Source: Toxorhynchites rutilus septentrionalis (Eukaryota > Arthropoda > Insecta > Diptera > Culicidae). Taken from it: a DNA stretch of 64,000 nucleotides. A program made the translations under genes and the position numbers. The stretch lies in the NCBI RefSeq assembly GCF_029784135.1, contig NC_073746.1:290733089-290797088 (forward strand), written 5' to 3'. A model generated the notes under the pieces. That model saw only the letters and a list, made by a program, of their open reading frames with translations. It made no database searches and was not told the origin of the DNA. This document shows, one piece after another, positions 59,915-64,000 of the stretch (position 1 is the stretch's first letter; each line of letters begins with the position of its first letter).

Positions 59915-60309
59915 GACTAAGCAGACAGCTCGTTAGTCTTTCGGTGGTAAGGCACCACGAAATCAGCTCGGATAAGCGCATCAGCCGCAGGAAGTGTGAA
60001 GAAGTCACATCGCTATCGACCGAGAACTTCGCAGAACATTCGTCGCTATCAGAAGTCGACCTAATTGCTGATCCGCAAGCTACCTTTGCAGCATTTGGTT
60101 CGTGGAATTGCTCAGGACTTCAAAACCGACTTGCGCTTCCAAAGTTCCGCGGTTATGACGCTGCAGGAGGCTTATTCGAAGATACTAATTTGTGTGCTAT
60201 CCATGCAAAACGCGTCACATCATGCCCAAGGACATCCAGCTGGCCCATCGTATCCGAGGAGAGCGTGCTATATTAGCTTAGCATATAATCAACGGCCCTT
60301 TTCAGGGCT
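59915..60309 (+). pseudogene. Histone H3 pseudogene, copy 2
   Basis: TKQTAR, stop, SFGGKAPRNQL covers the H3 tail with the start codon lost. About ten codons are missing before the KKPHRYRPG equivalent. The core follows with [14 protein letters not shown] in frame and a C terminus in a shifted frame. The stem-loop GGCCCTTTTCAGGGCT is at 60294-60309 and TATAAA at 59842-59847. An inverted repeat with copy 1 spans about 59250-60320 with its centre near 59795. Confidence 0.9.
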
Positions 60310-60983
60310 CCAAATTTGATGGATTAGAGTTCAGAAAAGTTTTTTACAGGCCGAACTGAAAGGAGCATTCAGCGAAAATCGTGGTGTCGATGATAATTCG
60401 ATACCGATAGGTGCCATGGATATGGATTTCATAATGAAAAATATGAAATATATGACATGATGTAGTGAATATATCCCCATATCGAACAAATCACTTTGAT
60501 GAAACTGTTTACCGTTTGTCGTTTTTAATTGTTGGGAAAGGGCATTATTTCTGCTGACTAAATTCCAAGAAAAAATCCATTCCTTCTTTAAGCGTGATTC
60601 ATTCTGCTTCGGATCAACGGAACAGTATGATAATCATTTCATACAAAAGATAAAATGTCCAAGAGTTATATGATTGCTATTTATTGAGTCGAAAAATTGT
60701 TTCAATAGCTTAATGATAGTTTCGAAAACAGGTTATTGAAATCATTCGTATCCGTATGTAGCGCGCCCACTTGGAAACCCATTAATCTTATTGGAATGTG
60801 AGATGGGGAAGCGCATACTTACGTCTATGCATTATGCTGTACACTACAGACTTTTTTTCTCCGTACTGATTAAGAAGCCGACCGAACTATCGGTCGACAA
60901 GTCAGTCTGCAGTCGGCGGGGGCTCTTAATTTCGTTTTTGCAGGCCGAACCGAAAAAATTTCAGTCGAGTTAACTCTTTTTTA

Positions 60984-61208
60984 CAGTAATGCTTTTGAAT
61001 TCGGACACTTTGCATTACATTCAATATCATACCACAGCCATAACATTTTTTTCATGTTGAATTTATGCGATTAATAGTTGCTAATATAGTTACTGATAGT
61101 TTCTTGATAGTTACTAATCAATCGCATTAATTCAACATGCAGAAAATGTTGTGGCTGCGGTATGGTATTAAATGTAACGCAAAGTGTCCGGATTCAAATA
61201 CATTACTG
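60984..61208. mobile_element. TA-flanked foldback MITE between H3 copies
   Basis: CAGTAATGCTTTTGAATTCG at the left and its inverse CGGATTCAAATACATTACTG at the right belong to inverted repeats of about 95 bp, flanked by TA (60982-60983 and 61209-61210). This is typical of Tc1/mariner/pogo-mobilised MITEs. 225 bp, non-coding. Confidence 0.88.
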
Positions 61209-61370
61209 TATACTTACTTCGATGTTATTCGTTTCTCTCTCAGGGTAAGCAACGAATATAATAAGGGTGGGGTTTAGATTCTATACTTTTATGGTTTATA
61301 AAATGACGCTTCCTTTGCTTTCGTTCATTTCTTACTCTACTCTCGCACCGTGACGACTCGTTTGTTTGGG

Positions 61371-61763
61371 ACCAAGCAGATAGCTAGTTAGTCTATCAGT
61401 GGTAAGGCACACGAAAGCAGCTCGGATAAGCGCATCAGCCGCAGGATAGGTGAAGAAGCCACATCGCTATCGACCGGGAACTTTGCGTGAAATTCATCGC
61501 TATCGGAAGTCGACCGAATTGCTGATCCGCAAGCTACCTTTGCAGCTTTTGGATCGTGGAATTGCTCAGGACTTCAAAACCGACTTGCGCTTCCAAAGTT
61601 CCGCGGTTATGACGCTGCAAGCGGTTTATTCGAAGATACAAATTTGTGTACTATCCACGCAAAACGCGTCAAATGATGCCCAAGGACATTCAGCTGGCCC
61701 ATCGAATCCAAGGAGAGGGTGCTATATAAGCTTAGCATATAATCAACGGCCCTTTTCAGGGCT
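61371..61763 (+). pseudogene. Histone H3 pseudogene, copy 3
   Basis: Begins TKQ near 61371 and follows the same pattern as copy 2, with the same lost start, the same shortened tail and core blocks [29 protein letters not shown] and [15 protein letters not shown]. It then frameshifts into [18 protein letters not shown] and QLAHRIQGE. Stem-loop GGCCCTTTTCAGGGCT at 61748-61763, TATAAA at 61297-61302. Shared defects with copies 1 and 2 imply duplication of an already broken gene. Confidence 0.9.
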
Positions 61764-62297
61764 CCAAATTTGATGGATTAGAGTTTAGAAAAGTTTTTTG
61801 CAGGCCAAACTGAAACGAGAATTTTCGTTTGGATGCCAAACAGCATCGAGAAAATTCCGGAAAGATCTAATCGTTGCTGAAAAATAATCTGCCAGTTCCC
61901 TGGGAATTGAAGAATACATCCATGCGAAAGAGTTTATTATAATGTTTTCTAATTATATGACGAACACAGCGACCAAATACATTTGATTTCGTAATTTTTC
62001 AACCAGGGGAATTAGCTGGAAAGCTTCTGAAGATTATTCTTTCTCATCAGTAGGATATTTTCGTATCCAATATTGGATGCATAACATGAAAAACGGAAAA
62101 TGTTTCGTATCGCGAAAATTATATAATTTACAATCGATTATTGCTCAGTCGCCGAAATTTTCACACTCAGAGAGTTCATTCTCCTCTAGTTTGCCTTCCA
62201 AATTGCCATCGTAAACCACACCTTCTCTCGATTCAATCACACACGAAAAGCATACTGACATGATATTCTGGTGGTGAAACTGATTCATTTTTCGTGA

Positions 62298-62449
62298 GGC
62301 GTCATGCACAAATTACGTAACGCGATAAGGGGGGAGGGGGTAGATGTTGCGTTACTTTCTGTTTATTAGAGATAGGAAATTGCGTTACGAAAGGGGGGAG
62401 GTGGTTCAAAATTCGGATTTTTAGCGTTACGTAATTTGTGCACGACGCC
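62298..62449. mobile_element. 152-bp MITE with TGA duplication
   Basis: Ends GGCGTCATGCACAAATTACG and the inverse CGTAATTTGTGCACGACGCC, with inverted repeats of about 26 bp. Flanked by TGA on both sides (62295-62297, 62450-62452). GGGGGGAGG tracts lie near each end. Confidence 0.88.
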
Positions 62450-63247
62450 TGAGGACATCGACAAGACAACATCGTTACTGAACGAGCTGAACGGCGAGGG
62501 ATCGAGAGATTCATTAACTGGCCTGACCTGACCTGAAATGCAATCAGTTTGTTTTAACTGTGAGGGAGCGCAGAAAAGCCGATGCTGATACTCTCGTGAC
62601 CAAGAGAGTATCAGCATCGAAATACGGTTCCTCGGGAATACATAGAAGCAGCCGCCACACACACACACATATACGCGCGCAACTCTTTTCGTTTGCTGGT
62701 TATCGAGAGGAAACCTGGAAAGAAATGATCGTTACTGAAAAATAATCTGCCAGTTCCCCTTGGAATTGAAAATTACATTCAAGCGAGTTTATTTTAATGT
62801 TTTCTATCCATATAATACTGCGACCACATACATTTGGTTTTGTGATTTGTCAATCAAGTGCAGTTAGCAGGAAAGCTTCTGAAGATTATTCTTCAGAACA
62901 AGGTTTTTTGTATCCAATATTGGATGCATAGAACCTTGAGTCTCCAACGTAACACTCTCGTTTTTGAAGTCACCCAAATATATATTTATTCATTCATTCA
63001 GGATGGATTTAGATTCAACTTCAAACAAATGATCTCTAAATCAACGATAGTCCTACGTCACCCTTGCGGTTATACCATAGATATAACCCACTTCCTGTTT
63101 TTTCACTCACAGAGCAAATATATTGAACTCAATTGAATTTGGAAACTGTTTCATTCAATCAAGAATTTAATCAATACAAACGAATGATTGCTAAGCTAAG
63201 GTAGTTCCACGTGAACCTTGCGGTTATATCATAGATATAACCCACTC

Positions 63248-64000
63248 ATTTTTTTTTACAGGCTCAGTTACTTAAGTTTAAAGGAGCCGAATTCTTAAAT
63301 ATAATTTTAAAACTATATATATAAACAATTTTCTTACATCTATGGTTAGTAAAGTGGAAAACCGATTACTCACGGTGTACTCGAGTTTAGGAGGGTGACA
63401 TATTTTTAGGAGAAGGATGGGATATAAGGAAATTGTAACAATGTTGATGAACACTCATTTCTTAAATCTATTCGTATATCTATAGTGTATTTACATTTCA
63501 ACATATTCTACTATTTATAGCAAAAGGACGAATTACCCGCAAAGAAAGGAAAGGAGGGTATTAGGATGTAGGGACAATCACACACGAAGATCTATAGCTT
63601 TAAGGAAAACATATATATGGGACATGTAATCAAGGTCTAACCGAGCCAACACATCTCTCACCGGCACATTGGGCTGTCTTCCTCGGGCCCGAAGGGAGTT
63701 TTCGAAATTCGATCTGGCGAACAGATACACCTCGCACGACCAAACAATGTGTTCGATATCGTGATAATACTTTTCATCGAAGATCGTTGGAGCGATCCTC
63801 GATCGTTGGTAATCTGAATATCCATAGATATCTTGCTTAATGGACAAATCAAAACGCACAGAGGAATTGATGTAGTCAGGGAAACAAACACGGTTGGGAA
63901 TATACGAAGAAGGATCAACCAGCATGGAGATGAATTCATGATATGAACTCATGAATCCGGAGTGAAAATTTAGCTCGATCAGCTGCTCAAAATTTCCGAT
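63248..64000 (-). mobile_element. I/Loa-like LINE 3' end, running off the right edge
   Basis: Poly-T at 63248-63258 marks the RNA tail; the 3' UTR (ACAGGCTCAGTTACTTAAG, CTATATATATAAACAATTT) matches the fragment at 8764. Its A-rich tail abuts the end of composite F. Upstream lies the C-terminal coding part. Confidence 0.8.
63578..63952 (-). pseudogene. LINE C-terminal fragment with RNase H region deleted
   Basis: 124 codons: the segment around MLVDPSSYIPNRVCFPDYI and SSVRFDLSIKQDIYGYSD aligns with the RT-RNase H linker of the 41-44 kb LINE (compare EYDLSMKQAILGISD). It then jumps to HDIEHIVWSCE and GRQPNVPVRDVLARLDL, the terminal region. The RNase H domain between them is missing, so this copy is non-functional. 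Confidence 0.8.

Larger units (their letters stand above)
58067..63089. mobile_element. Hairpin-ended element H carrying three histone H3 pseudogenes
   Basis: One end is the palindrome GACGTAGGACTACGTC (58067-58082). The other is ATAGTCCTACGTCACCCTTGC plus the hairpin GGTTATACC-ATA-GATATAACCC (63067-63089). Contents: a TATA/initiator promoter-like site (58318), a first 197-bp-type unit (58575), H3 copies at 59268, 59915 and 61371, a TA-flanked MITE (60984), further 197-bp-type units (61870 and 62735) and a small MITE (62298). Nested within composite F. Confidence 0.75.
57038..63244. mobile_element. Hairpin-ended composite F (element E relative with a nested element)
   Basis: It begins GACGTGGGACTACGTC (57038) and follows element E to GGCATTTGTTCATTTTT at 58066, missing about 165 bp present in E (44929-45096). 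It resumes at TTTTTTCACTCACAGAGC (63098) and ends with the E-type hairpin at 63222-63243. Between lies element H (58067-63089). In E the two sides are directly adjacent, so E is the empty site. Confidence 0.85.

Noticed and set aside
23439..61763. Functional core histone genes
   Set aside because: Every copy has stops, deletions, frameshifts or a missing start codon; only flanks and stem-loops look intact.

Overview
The window looks like a piece of a culicine mosquito genome, most likely Aedes. Reasons: it is AT-rich and mostly repeats, with few widely spaced host exons; it holds tRNA-headed SINEs resembling the Aedes Feilai family, Jockey-like and I/Loa-like LINE debris, and many MITE-type elements with readable target-site duplications (TSDs). 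The species call rests on family resemblance, not on a database search.

Three host loci are supported. (1) An intronless S-formylglutathione hydrolase (esterase D) gene on the minus strand, 37313-38164, 283 codons, catalytic residues present. (2) A PARL/rhomboid-7 mitochondrial rhomboid protease gene on the minus strand, 47772-48948, three exons that splice in frame to 351 residues. (3) The first coding exon (54822-55306, plus) of an unrecognised Ser/Gln-rich protein that ends at a good splice donor and runs into a repeat-filled intron. A fourth, degenerate coding relic (46486-47228, minus) has an intron-like gap and several stops and was not identified.

The outstanding content is a set of at least seven related non-autonomous elements (about 3865-5268, 11535-12490, 21280-26487, 31711-32668, 44030-45361, 57038-63244 and, nested in the last, 58067-63089). 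One end is a near-perfect hairpin followed by a GACGTGGGACTAC half-site; the other end is the palindrome GACGTAGTCCTACGTC followed by A-rich DNA. No terminal inverted repeat longer than about 15 bp joins the two outer ends. Two members carry pieces of replication-dependent core histone genes. The 21-26 kb element has two nearly identical 1.05 kb inverted arms, each with a broken H2A gene, around a spacer with an H2B fragment that still has its histone 3' stem-loop. The 58-63 kb element has three broken H3 copies, each followed by the histone stem-loop; two are head-to-head and share a central TATA-bearing region. All histone copies are pseudogenes. I take this histone capture by hairpin-ended elements to be the most novel feature, with possible consequences for histone-directed small RNA.

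Layout: 1-3 kb Jockey-like LINE (minus, runs off the left edge); 3.3-12.5 kb hairpin-ended elements A and B plus two hAT-type elements with 8-bp TSDs; 12.5-21 kb old repeats, a SINE with a 15-bp TSD and a foldback region; 21.3-26.5 kb H2A/H2B element with a 197-bp array split by a second SINE; 26.5-33.6 kb Tc1 remnant, hAT element, TTA-flanked MITE and element D; 33.6-40.7 kb esterase D gene between two inverted copies of a 1.4-1.5 kb element; 41.2-44.0 kb I/Loa-like LINE; 44.0-45.4 kb element E; 46.5-49 kb gene relic and PARL; 49-54 kb MITEs and foldbacks; 54-57 kb first exon and intron; 57.0-63.2 kb nested histone H3 composite; 63.2-64 kb a second I/Loa-like LINE running off the right edge.
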